A stretch of 64,000 bases of DNA from Ardenticatenaceae bacterium. Lineage in GTDB: Bacteria; Chloroflexota; Anaerolineae; Promineifilales; Promineifilaceae. The DNA is taken from positions 372,001 through 436,000 of the forward strand of contig JACKCC010000008.1 of the NCBI GenBank assembly GCA_020634245.1. The letters are read 5' to 3'. Numbering within the stretch: the stretch's first letter is position 1; every line of letters begins with the position of its first letter. Both the position numbers and the translations under genes were made by a program. This document shows, one piece after another, positions 1 through 8,500 of the stretch. Below the pieces are notes generated by a model. That model saw only the letters and a program-made list of their open reading frames with translations. It made no database searches and was not told the DNA's origin.

Positions 1-213
1 CGCTCCCATGGCCACGCCCACCGGGAAACAGACCGACGTTTCGCCCAGGTTGTCGTCCCGGCCGCGCACGCCGTTGGGGCCGTCGCTAACCTGGATGGCG
101 GGGATGCCCAGCCGCTCAACGGGCACGGTACGCCACATATCGGCTCCGGCCAGCATGGCTGCTTTTTCTTCCAAAGTTAGTTCGTTAATTAAGTCGTCAA
201 TTGATTTGTTCAT
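1..213 (-). CDS. GH3 beta-glucosidase, N-terminal part (runs off window)
   Basis: Reverse-strand reading from an ATG at 213 stays open to the window edge (71 codons). The translation contains L-T-L-E-E-K-A-A-M-L, then V-E-R-L-G-I-P-A-I-Q-V-S-D-G-P-N-G-V-R-G, the standard start of glycoside hydrolase family 3 beta-glucosidases. Such enzymes release glucose from the non-reducing end of beta-glucosides. There is no signal peptide, so it is probably cytoplasmic. An AGAGAAGAG stretch just upstream is a plausible ribosome site. It is the last visible gene of a beta-glucan locus, where it could split oligosaccharides made by the GH16 enzymes upstream. The catalytic aspartate and C-terminal domains lie outside the window, so the exact specificity cannot be judged. 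Confidence 0.85.
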   Translation of the reverse strand, partial: MNKSIDDLINELTLEEKAAMLAGADMWRTVPVERLGIPAIQVSDGPNGVRGRDDNLGETSVCFPVGVAMGA

Positions 214-259
214 CTCTTCTCTCTAATATCGTTAAATGTGTGTTTATTGAGCATTCAAA

Positions 260-1609
260 TTACAGTAATAATTGGCCAAACTTTTCTTTCAGTTCCGGGC
301 GCTCCTGTTGGCACAACTTAATCAATTCTTCAATGCGCCCACGTCGATCAAGATATTTTACTAAACCTCTTGCTTTATCTCGTTTCGTATCCCCAGGAAC
401 ATTTTCATCATCTACACCAAGCCGAAAACACAAGTCGTCCAACTCGTTTTTGCTAAAGTGTTTTTCAAGCGCATCAGCCAAATTTACCAAGTCAATCTGT
501 TTGTTAGCATCTTGCCCGGTTTGGGATGATAAGTTTGAATCGTTTGGGGTGGGAACGGCCGTGTCGCCATAATTGCCCCCTGGAGCGCCCCCTATATTTG
601 CTGATGCGCCTGTTCCAATGGCAATGCCGGTGCTGTTAGAAATGTCGCCCACAGATATCTTATTATAGTCGCCGCCCACATTGTATATATTTGTAACTGT
701 TGGGGTAACGGCCGTGTCATCATATCCTCCCGCCGATTTATCCCGCTTGGAATCGGCTGGCGTGAAAGCAAACGCTTGGGCGTACATTGCATCAACCAAC
801 GATTGATACAGTTGATTATGTACACTCGCAAGTTTTGTATCATCTATTAGTTCATTCTGCGTTCCCTTGCCTATGCTAACCATAAACGTGTTATTACTTA
901 TATGCGGTTCAATGGTGATCGCCATAAAAATCTTATCGTTGTTATCCCGAAGCATATAGACGGCTGACTTCCCCTCAATCCTCGATGGACATTCCCAGGG
1001 ATAGGGAAAATTTGTGATTGCTTTGCGTACTGCTGCATCCAGAAAATCAAAAGAAAAACGCCCGGTGATTTCTTCTGCTATCTGTGGTGTATAAATTCTT
1101 TTATCACCGATGGCAGTGTCCTGACCTTTTTGCTGCTTTGTGGGTTGTAATCCATCCTCAACCAACACCTGATACAATTCTCCCAAGTAAGAACGTGTCG
1201 CTTCGGGATCAACACCCTGTGCATCGTGCCATAGTTCAACTCTTGCACCCGAAGCAACATTGGTAGCAAAGACTTTTCCCCAAGGGGCAGCAGGATAGTA
1301 AGCTTTCCCCTCTTCATAGTCCTCAATTAAAGGCGGATTATGGTCGCAAGAACCCCAGGATGTGCCGCACATCCAAACAGCCTCATTTTTATTTTGGGTC
1401 ATAATCATTGGCCCATTCGGATAGGTCTCGAATGTAAACCGACAGGAGTACTGACCATATTTGTGCTGGCTCTGTAATTCAGAAAACTGAGATATAATTG
1501 TATTAAGCGTCTCAAAATCACCCGGCCAGTGCCCCTTAGCTAAAAGTTCCAAACCTTCCCTGCTGAAATGGAATCTCTCAGAATGGTTTCGATAATGAGT
1601 ATTTGACAT
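260..1609 (-). CDS. Protein with C-terminal effector-associated (death-like) domain
   Basis: A 449-residue protein read from the ATG at 1609, which has GAGAG upstream; an in-frame TTG at 1624 is a weaker alternative. I do not recognise residues 1-300. Residues about 305-345 form a Gly/Asn/Ser-rich spacer with the pattern N-I-Y-N-V-G-G-D-Y...I-S-V-G-D-I...G-I-A-I-G-T-G-A, often seen before small adaptor domains. Residues about 372-443 resemble effector-associated domains (EADs): L-x-x-L-C-F-R-L-G-V-D-x-E-N-V-P-G, then K-A-R-G-L-V-K-Y-L-D-R-R-G-R-I-E-E-L-I. Known EADs are helical adaptors in bacterial conflict and signalling systems that pair with matching EADs on other proteins. Two ACGGCCGT copies fall inside the spacer. 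The gene is more AT-rich than its neighbours and interrupts an otherwise glycan-related run, so acquisition is plausible. The N-terminal activity is unknown. Confidence 0.75.
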   Translation of the reverse strand: MSNTHYRNHSERFHFSREGLELLAKGHWPGDFETLNTIISQFSELQSQHKYGQYSCRFTFETYPNGPMIMTQNKNEAVWMCGTSWGSCDHNPPLIEDYEEGKAYYPAAPWGKVFATNVASGARVELWHDAQGVDPEATRSYLGELYQVLVEDGLQPTKQQKGQDTAIGDKRIYTPQIAEEITGRFSFDFLDAAVRKAITNFPYPWECPSRIEGKSAVYMLRDNNDKIFMAITIEPHISNNTFMVSIGKGTQNELIDDTKLASVHNQLYQSLVDAMYAQAFAFTPADSKRDKSAGGYDDTAVTPTVTNIYNVGGDYNKISVGDISNSTGIAIGTGASANIGGAPGGNYGDTAVPTPNDSNLSSQTGQDANKQIDLVNLADALEKHFSKNELDDLCFRLGVDDENVPGDTKRDKARGLVKYLDRRGRIEELIKLCQQERPELKEKFGQLLL

Positions 1610-1992
1610 GCTATACACTCTCAAAATAACCTACTGCATCACGCAAAATGGCCATGTACCTTTGTTGCAACTCAATCCGTTTGCTTGCCTCGCAAAGACA
1701 AAATTAACATGATGAAGATTATAGTATCCGCTTATGGAAGCTCATAAAATAAATCGGTAATTGTAGGGGCGAGGCAATCGGGCAAAATTTGGGCTTGACG
1801 AGCGGTATTCTCTCCGATTGCCTCGCCCTGACCGCCGCCAATCAGGGCGAGGCGGCGGCAAGACGAGGCCGTCCGTCACACCAAACACCATTCGCCGCCG
1901 CCTCGCCCCTACCAAACTATTACCGAAATAAATTTTTAACTTTGATTGGCAGGAAAAACGGCTAAAGCCGCCACTACAAACTTATTTGCAGC
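1610..1992. repeat. Intergenic region with 150-bp inverted-repeat element
   Basis: No gene seen. Positions about 1763-1912 carry an element bounded by GTAGGGGCG and CGCCCCTAC, with nested arms (GAGGCAATCGG / CCGATTGCCTC and AGGGCGAGGCGGCGG / CCGCCGCCTCGCCC). Flanking CGGTAAT and ATTACCG extend the symmetry to about 1756-1925. The same GTAGGGGCG...CGCCCCTAC ends occur inside the 111-bp dispersed repeat found twice elsewhere in the window, so they may belong to one family of palindromic intergenic elements. A short ACGGCTAAAGCCG-type hairpin follows near 1960. Confidence 0.7.
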
Positions 1993-4900
1993 CTAATTCA
2001 CCGTAACCTGCACGGACTTTACCTGCCCGGTACGGCCCAAAATTTGCCGGGTGGTGGCGGTATCCAGGCAGCAGCCGGGAATGTGAGCGACACGGCCGTT
2101 CCCCCCCACCACCTCTATCTCTGCCACCTCGCCCCGCACGTACACAATCGGCGTCTGGCAAAACGTAAAAGCCAGCGAACCGGCCGGCAGCGGCAGAACT
2201 TGGTCTTGCCCGGCCACGTCCACGTAGGCGAAGCTGCCCGGCGCTGTCAAAAACTCATCGTCGCGCAGCAGCGTTGGCGCAAAATGGAGCTGGCCATCCC
2301 GCAGCGAAAGGCCCAATTCGCCCCAGCGCGTCAGGATTTCCTCTTTCACCTGGCCGGTCATCCCCGGCTGGCGCGCGCCATTGCCCCAGGGCGTGTGCGA
2401 ATAGGGGTCTGTGGGGAATGCGCCGTAAACATCAGGCGATTTGTTGAAGCCCAGCCCGGCGCGGATGTCGTAATAAGCATCGGCCAGGGTTTGGGCAACG
2501 TCTTCCGCCCCACTGACTTGCGCCTGAAAATAACATTCCTGTGCCGCCAGCAGCAGCTTGGAAACCATGTGCCAGTAAATGCTGCCCAGCCCTTCGTAAG
2601 CAAAAAAGGTGCCGGAACGGCCGGTAAAAGCGCGGTGGTTGAAAGTCGTCTCAAACAAATCGAGGATGAAAGCACGCTCGGCGTCTACCAGTTCGGCAAA
2701 ATCAGGTTCCTGGGCCAGCGCATCCAGCACGCGGGCCGCGTCGTTGGCATTGCGGAAACGGCCGTTAAAATGAAACACGCCCGCCGCATCCTGAGTGAGT
2801 AAACGGCCGTCGCCCGCCTCAACCAGCGCCGCCACCAGTTTAGAACCGGCCACCTGCGCCGTGGCAACGTTGTTTTTGTCCAGGAAGCCGGGCAGTTGGC
2901 GATTGGGGTAGAGCATGTACGAATGCTGATCGGCACGATACAAATCACTCCGGCGCAGGCTTTGCAACAGGGCCAGCGCCTCCTCCGGGGTCAGCATCCC
3001 CGATGACAGAATCGCCACCTGCCCTTCCAGCATCAGGTACAGGTGTTCAACGGCCGTACCATTTTCATCCAGTCGTAAAATATTGTAGGTGTGATACAGG
3101 CCATCGTCCCGCCGGTTGGCCCGCAGGGTCTGCTCGATGTAGGTTTGGGCCAGTGTCAAGAATTGGCGTAACGTTGGGGCAGTAACGGCCGTTTCCGTCA
3201 CCGGCAGCCCATTCTCATAAAAAGCTTCCCGATAAGCGGTCGCCGCCGCGCCCAATTCATCCATTATCCCCCGTCGGGCTTCATCGCTGAAGCCAGCGGC
3301 CAGATGGGGTTGGTAAGCGGTAAAAATGGTCTGGACGGCTTCGAAAAGTTCAGCAACGGCCGTGTTCACCACAAATTCGGCCTCATCAACCCCAGCCAAC
3401 TGCTCCAGCCAAAAAGCGATGAAACGGCGCAGGTAAGCGGCCGTGACCACCGACAGCCCTTTGCCCACCAGCGCATTGTTGGCGTCGTTCCACTCCGGGC
3501 GCTGCGTGTTCATCCAGATGCCGCCTTCGGGAACCAAATTGGTCAGCTTGGCCAGCAGCAGGACGAGCAGCTTTTCGACCATCGTCACGTGGATGACCTG
3601 GCCATCGCTGTCGCGGATTAAACGGCCGTCTGTGCCCAGTTGGGACACGGCCGTTTCCACCACCTCTTCCTGTTCCCAATCAAACACAATCGTGCTGTAC
3701 CAATCGGCCAGCATCTCTTGGTAAGGCTTCAAGCGGTAGGGGACGTTGGCATAAGCAAAAACCGGCCGGTTCCACAAATGGGCCAGCGCCCCCGGATGAA
3801 CCTGTTCGCCGATTTCCAACAGTTTTTGCAAGTAAATGATCTGGTGGTCACCCCAATAGCCGATATTTGACCAGGGATTGTGCGGCTCCGGCACTTCCCA
3901 TTCGATACCATCCCGCGTCACCCGGTACGGATTGTAACCATCGGCCGTCGTGGCATTGAGGAATTTGGCAATGACACCCTCGATGTAATCGGAGAAAGAA
4001 ACAAGCAGCGGCTCCCAATTTTGGAAAATATCGCGCCAGTTACCCTGGTAATCCAGCCGGGATGAGCCGTCCGGGTTTTTCAGATTGATGGAGAACTGAT
4101 TCCAGGGACGGCTGGGATCACCGTGGCGGCGGCTGAAGGTTAGCGGCAAATATTCATAACAAAGCCGCACCAGATCGGGCACGCCGCTGGCGGCCGCCCT
4201 GGCGTACAGGTCGCGGACGTGAATGTGTTCCGGCAGTTGGTCAAACCAATCAGCCTGTGCCGCCAGCACGGCCCGGTTGCGTACCCGCATGAAGTCGAGC
4301 AAATCGCGCTTCTCCACCTGATAGCCATCGGCCAGAATACCGCCACGCATGATGTTAAAGAGGACGTTGGCGAAATGATGAGCTGTTGTCGTCTGTTGGG
4401 CTGACTGCTGCCAGCCATCAGCTGCAGCCACGTAGCCCTTCAAATCGGCCGTGTTTTGGGCGATGTCGGCTTCTAGCTGCTGCTCAATAGCCGTCGTTTC
4501 CTGTTTCAAGAATTGGAGGAGCTGGGTAACGGCCGTTCTGTCCTGATTCACGTCGGCAGCAATATGCCACTGCTTTTCCTGCCCCGGCAATAGCTCGAAT
4601 GTGGCGTTGACCAGATAAGCCCCGGCCTGACCGCGAATGTCGTGTTCCGGAGTGAGGGGCGTCCCGCGCCGGAACCCATCCATCTGCCCCATGCTCAGCA
4701 AATGCACCGGATCATCCAGCCCCACCTGCCAGGCCACCGTCGCCAGCAGCGATTCGCTCGGCTCAGCTCGGTCAGTCAGCGTAGCACTGAGGGCAAAGAT
4801 GCCCAGTCCTGTTTCCGGCTCTAACTCATTGCGCTTGTAGGCGTGGAGCAAACTGCTCATCGTCCCTTGCAGCGCCGTTGTCGCCCCGTAAGGTAGCAGA

Positions 4901-5451
4901 TTTTGCAAACCGTCCAGCAGTTCAATCTGGCAGGCATCATCGCCGTCGTTTTGCAGCCAGCAGGTGCGGATGAAGCCAAAACGGTCGTCGGTGCGCCACG
5001 CCGTGCGCAGCGTTAACGCCAAATCATGATTGACTTCCTCAAAGATGAGCTTGCTGCCGGTGATGTTTTTGTAGAGGTGGCGGTCACAACGGTACAGGCC
5101 GGCGTAACGATTGGAAAATGGTTCCCAGAGGTGCGAGCGTTCACGCATCACCCGTACAATTGTCTTGCTGCCCGTCAGTTCGTTGTGCGCCGCAATCTTG
5201 TCTTCTGTTTCATAAGGGAAAAGGGCTGATTCAGCATTCTGGCGTCCGGCCGTTAACCCACCCGTGCTGGAAATGAACAGCCAATGGTCGGCGCTGCTCA
5301 CCAGGCTCATAAAAAAGGGCGGCATTCGGTCATAATGGGCGATGCGATAGTACGTCTCGCCCTGAAGCTGCACAAAACTGCCCGTCGTCGTTTGTTCTTC
5401 TTGGTTTATCGGTGTGTAACCAACAAAAGTTTCGCTTTTTTCGCTCCTCAT
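1993..5451 (-). CDS. GH94/GH149/GH161-like oligosaccharide phosphorylase
   Basis: A 1,152-residue cytoplasmic protein; the ATG at 5451 is preceded by GAAGAGG at good spacing and is preferred to the GTG at 5466. Early residues (H-Y-D-R-M-P-P-F-F-M-S-L-V-S...W-L-F-I-S-S-T-G-G-L-T-A-G-R) resemble the beta-sandwich start of cellobiose-phosphorylase-like enzymes. Around residue 653 comes E-W-N-D-A-N-N-A-L-V-G-K, matching the D-W-N-D segment of the (alpha/alpha)6 catalytic domain, and near the end comes S-H-T-P...N-G-A-R-Q-P-G-M-T-G-Q. The length fits GH149 and GH161 beta-1,3-glucan phosphorylases better than ordinary GH94 enzymes. With GH16 and GH3 neighbours, phosphorolysis of beta-1,3-gluco-oligosaccharides is the best guess. 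The first Asp of the D-W-N-D signature is Glu here, so activity is not certain. At least six ACGGCCGT-derived T-A-V or N-G-R tripeptides are scattered through it. Confidence 0.6.
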   Translation of the reverse strand: MRSEKSETFVGYTPINQEEQTTTGSFVQLQGETYYRIAHYDRMPPFFMSLVSSADHWLFISSTGGLTAGRQNAESALFPYETEDKIAAHNELTGSKTIVRVMRERSHLWEPFSNRYAGLYRCDRHLYKNITGSKLIFEEVNHDLALTLRTAWRTDDRFGFIRTCWLQNDGDDACQIELLDGLQNLLPYGATTALQGTMSSLLHAYKRNELEPETGLGIFALSATLTDRAEPSESLLATVAWQVGLDDPVHLLSMGQMDGFRRGTPLTPEHDIRGQAGAYLVNATFELLPGQEKQWHIAADVNQDRTAVTQLLQFLKQETTAIEQQLEADIAQNTADLKGYVAAADGWQQSAQQTTTAHHFANVLFNIMRGGILADGYQVEKRDLLDFMRVRNRAVLAAQADWFDQLPEHIHVRDLYARAAASGVPDLVRLCYEYLPLTFSRRHGDPSRPWNQFSINLKNPDGSSRLDYQGNWRDIFQNWEPLLVSFSDYIEGVIAKFLNATTADGYNPYRVTRDGIEWEVPEPHNPWSNIGYWGDHQIIYLQKLLEIGEQVHPGALAHLWNRPVFAYANVPYRLKPYQEMLADWYSTIVFDWEQEEVVETAVSQLGTDGRLIRDSDGQVIHVTMVEKLLVLLLAKLTNLVPEGGIWMNTQRPEWNDANNALVGKGLSVVTAAYLRRFIAFWLEQLAGVDEAEFVVNTAVAELFEAVQTIFTAYQPHLAAGFSDEARRGIMDELGAAATAYREAFYENGLPVTETAVTAPTLRQFLTLAQTYIEQTLRANRRDDGLYHTYNILRLDENGTAVEHLYLMLEGQVAILSSGMLTPEEALALLQSLRRSDLYRADQHSYMLYPNRQLPGFLDKNNVATAQVAGSKLVAALVEAGDGRLLTQDAAGVFHFNGRFRNANDAARVLDALAQEPDFAELVDAERAFILDLFETTFNHRAFTGRSGTFFAYEGLGSIYWHMVSKLLLAAQECYFQAQVSGAEDVAQTLADAYYDIRAGLGFNKSPDVYGAFPTDPYSHTPWGNGARQPGMTGQVKEEILTRWGELGLSLRDGQLHFAPTLLRDDEFLTAPGSFAYVDVAGQDQVLPLPAGSLAFTFCQTPIVYVRGEVAEIEVVGGNGRVAHIPGCCLDTATTRQILGRTGQVKSVQVTVN

Positions 5452-5477
5452 CAAATTCCTCTTCACCCAACTAAAAT

Positions 5478-5597
5478 CATGAAGGCTTTAGCTAGAAATA
5501 TTCCGGCTAAAGCCTCCATACCTACCTACTTTACCGGAGTAGAGGCGGTTCGCGAACCGCCTCTACAGGTCAGTAATTTACCACAAACTGTTAAATT
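5478..5597. repeat. Palindromic intergenic hairpins
   Basis: Two palindromes lie between the phosphorylase and GH16 genes. One is GGCTTTAGC...GCTAAAGCC at about 5484-5515. The other is a perfect 28-bp palindrome at 5539-5566 (arm GTAGAGGCGGTTCG and its complement). Neither is followed by a clear T-run on the minus strand, so they look like repeat elements, though an mRNA-stabilising or terminator role is possible. Confidence 0.65.
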
Positions 5598-8500
5598 TTA
5601 CGGTACGAATTCGTAAGCACCTACATCACAGGCGGCGTCACGGAGCACACCGCGTTGATCGGCTGTGGGGCAAACGGCCGTATTCGCCGCATCAATCGCC
5701 ACACTACCGGCCAACAGGGCATGGGTCAGCGTGGGGCCACCGTTGTCAGCCAACACGTCCACACCCGCGCCACCAGGAGCCACGATGAGATCGCTGCCCA
5801 CCGGCTGGCAAGAGCCGTCGGTCACCACATTGTTGCCCAGCGAAGTGAGCGAAGCCAGCGCCGGATTGCCTTCTAACTGGCAGTTGTAGGTGCCATTGTC
5901 CGCAATGAGGCTGTTCTGGATCGTCGCCGCCACGGGTGCGCCAAAGGTGGCAATCATCAGGCCACCGGCGGTACCGCCGGGCGCGGTGTTGCCCACAATG
6001 GTGCTGTTCAAGATGGTCACCGTGCCGTCCGTGCTGAACATCGCCCCACCGTGCCACGCCGTGGAGACGTTGCCGCTGAGGGTGCTGTTCACCACCGTCA
6101 CGTTGCCCAGCGTGCGCAAGCCACCAGCGACGTCACCAGCCACATTACCGCTCACGGTACTGTTAGTGATGTTGATGCTGCTGTTGAAGAAGCCGTAGAT
6201 GCCACCGCCCGGCTGGCCCAGCGTGCTGTTGTTCATCACGGCGCTGTTGTTCATATTCAGCGTGGCCCCATCACCGTTGTAGATACCACCACCGCCAAAC
6301 TGGAAGTCCGCCGCACCGGTGCTGGATTCCGTGTTGTTCATCACCGTTACACTTTCCAGGTTCAGCACACCGTAGTTGAGGATGCCGCCACCTTGCGGGG
6401 CGCCCACGCCGTCAGCCACGGTCAGGTTGTTCAGGTTCACCACGGCTCCGGCGGCCATCTGGAAGACGCGTGAGGCGTTGCTGCCGCTCACGGTCAGGCC
6501 AGGGGCAGCGCTGCCGTCGATGGTCATGCTGCGGGCTATGGTGAGCTGCCCGGAGGACAGGGCAATCGTACCACCAGCCAGGGCAGGATCAAAGGTAATC
6601 GTGCCGTCCGGGGCGATGCGTGCGATGGCGTCCCGCAGGGAGCCGTCGCCGCTGTCAGCCAGGCTGGTGACCGTGAGGGCGGTGGGCGGTGGAACAGGCT
6701 TTACGCGTACCTGGTCCAGGGCCGCACTGCTGCCCGCAGGCAGGGAGAAGCCGTAGCCCCACACCTCGGCAAAGCTCAGGCCATCGTTGGGCGCGCCCGC
6801 AGGCTGCTCAGCGCTGCGCACAAAGCTAGTGAAGGGGATTTCAACCTGCTGCCAGCCGCTGAAGTTGTCTACAAAGCTGGTTTCAAACCGTTCGGCCGTG
6901 TCTGGCCCCTGGTACACGCGGATGTAGTCAACGGCCATGGATTGCGGCAGCTGCAAGTTCGGATCGATGGTGCCGCCAAAGTTACCGCCAATGGCCACGT
7001 TCAGCAGCAGGAAGACCGGGTCGTTGAAGACCCATTCGCCCGATACGTCGGCGGGGGTGGCGGTGTGGTAGAGAATGCCGTCCACGTACCAGTCGATGCG
7101 GTCCGGCTGCCATTCGATGGTGAAGGTATGGTAATTGTCGGAGACGGGACCGCCGAAGTCGTAGACGTTGCCGTAGCTTTGGCCACCGGAGTAGCCGGGG
7201 CCGTGTACGGTGCCGAAGATTTCGTTGGGCAGGCGGCTGACGTATTCCATGAAGTCAATCTCGCCGGTTTGCGGCCAGTTCACCACGTCGATGTCGGTAC
7301 CCAGGCTCCAGAAGGCGGGCCAGAGGCCAGCTTCGCCGTCTGGGACGAGGATGCGGGATTCGATACGGCCGTAGGCAAACTCCGCCTTGCGCCAGGAGAT
7401 CAACCGGGCGGAGGTGTACTCACACGGGCCGTAGTAACATTCCAGCGAACCGTCGGCTTCGCGCACGGTCAGCACCATGTTGCCGTTGCCGTCGGTGGCC
7501 GCGTTGGCCGGATCGTCCGTGTAGTATTGGAATTCGTCATTACCCCAGCCGGGGATGCCGTTCACCGTGCCGTCGCCAATTTCGTAGCTCCAGTATTCCG
7601 GGTTGGGCGGTGTACCGGCTGGCTCGTTGAACTCTTCGCTCCACACCATGTTCCAACCGGACGGGCCGGGGTCTGGAGCGCGGTTTTCTTTGAGGTTCAC
7701 CGTGATTTCATCGCCGCTGTTGCTGCCGTAATACCAGAAGGTGAGCGCTTCGCCGTGTGACCAATCTTGCCCCAGGGCAAAGTCGCGCACAAAGCTGGCG
7801 GTGGCCGGTTCCACATACCGCATGGCGGCCACGGCTTTGGCCCAGGCGGTGCGGTAATGAACCAGCGCACTAACGAGACGGCCGTTTGCTACATCATCGG
7901 CAGCTTTGTCCATCTGCGCCTGCGCCTGATCGATGAGACGGCCGTTTCCCCCACTCGCCACGGCCAGATCGAGTTGGTTCTGGGCCAGCGCAGCTACAGA
8001 ATCGACCAACTCATCAATAATCTGCTCCAGCTCGGCAGTTGGGGCATTGCGCGTAAGGCTGGCAAGGCGCAGGTCCGTAATCGCCACGTTCAGGTAGGTG
8101 AAGACGATGGGCCCCTTGCTGGCATCCAGATAGGCGTCATTTTCCCAGTAAGCGGAACGCAGGCTGCGATCCAACTGCTGGCGGGCCAGGAACAGCCACA
8201 AATCAGTCCGGAAGTCGCCGGTGGGGTACAGGTCGTCTAGTTCGTCGTAAGCCGCCTGGATCATGGGTTTAACGGCCGTTGCCGCCGAAGAAACCTGCAA
8301 GATGGTCTCGAAAGCGTCCTGGCCGGAGATGGCTTGGGGATCGGTGGCCGTAACTGACTGCGTTTCCAACCCTGCCAGATCATTGGCATCCCACAGATAC
8401 GCGCCCTTCTCAAAGTCGTCCAGCAAATTAACATCGTACGGGTCGTTGTCCTGAATAGACGCGCCCGCCTGGAAGGAGAAACCTTGCGCCACATCTACCG

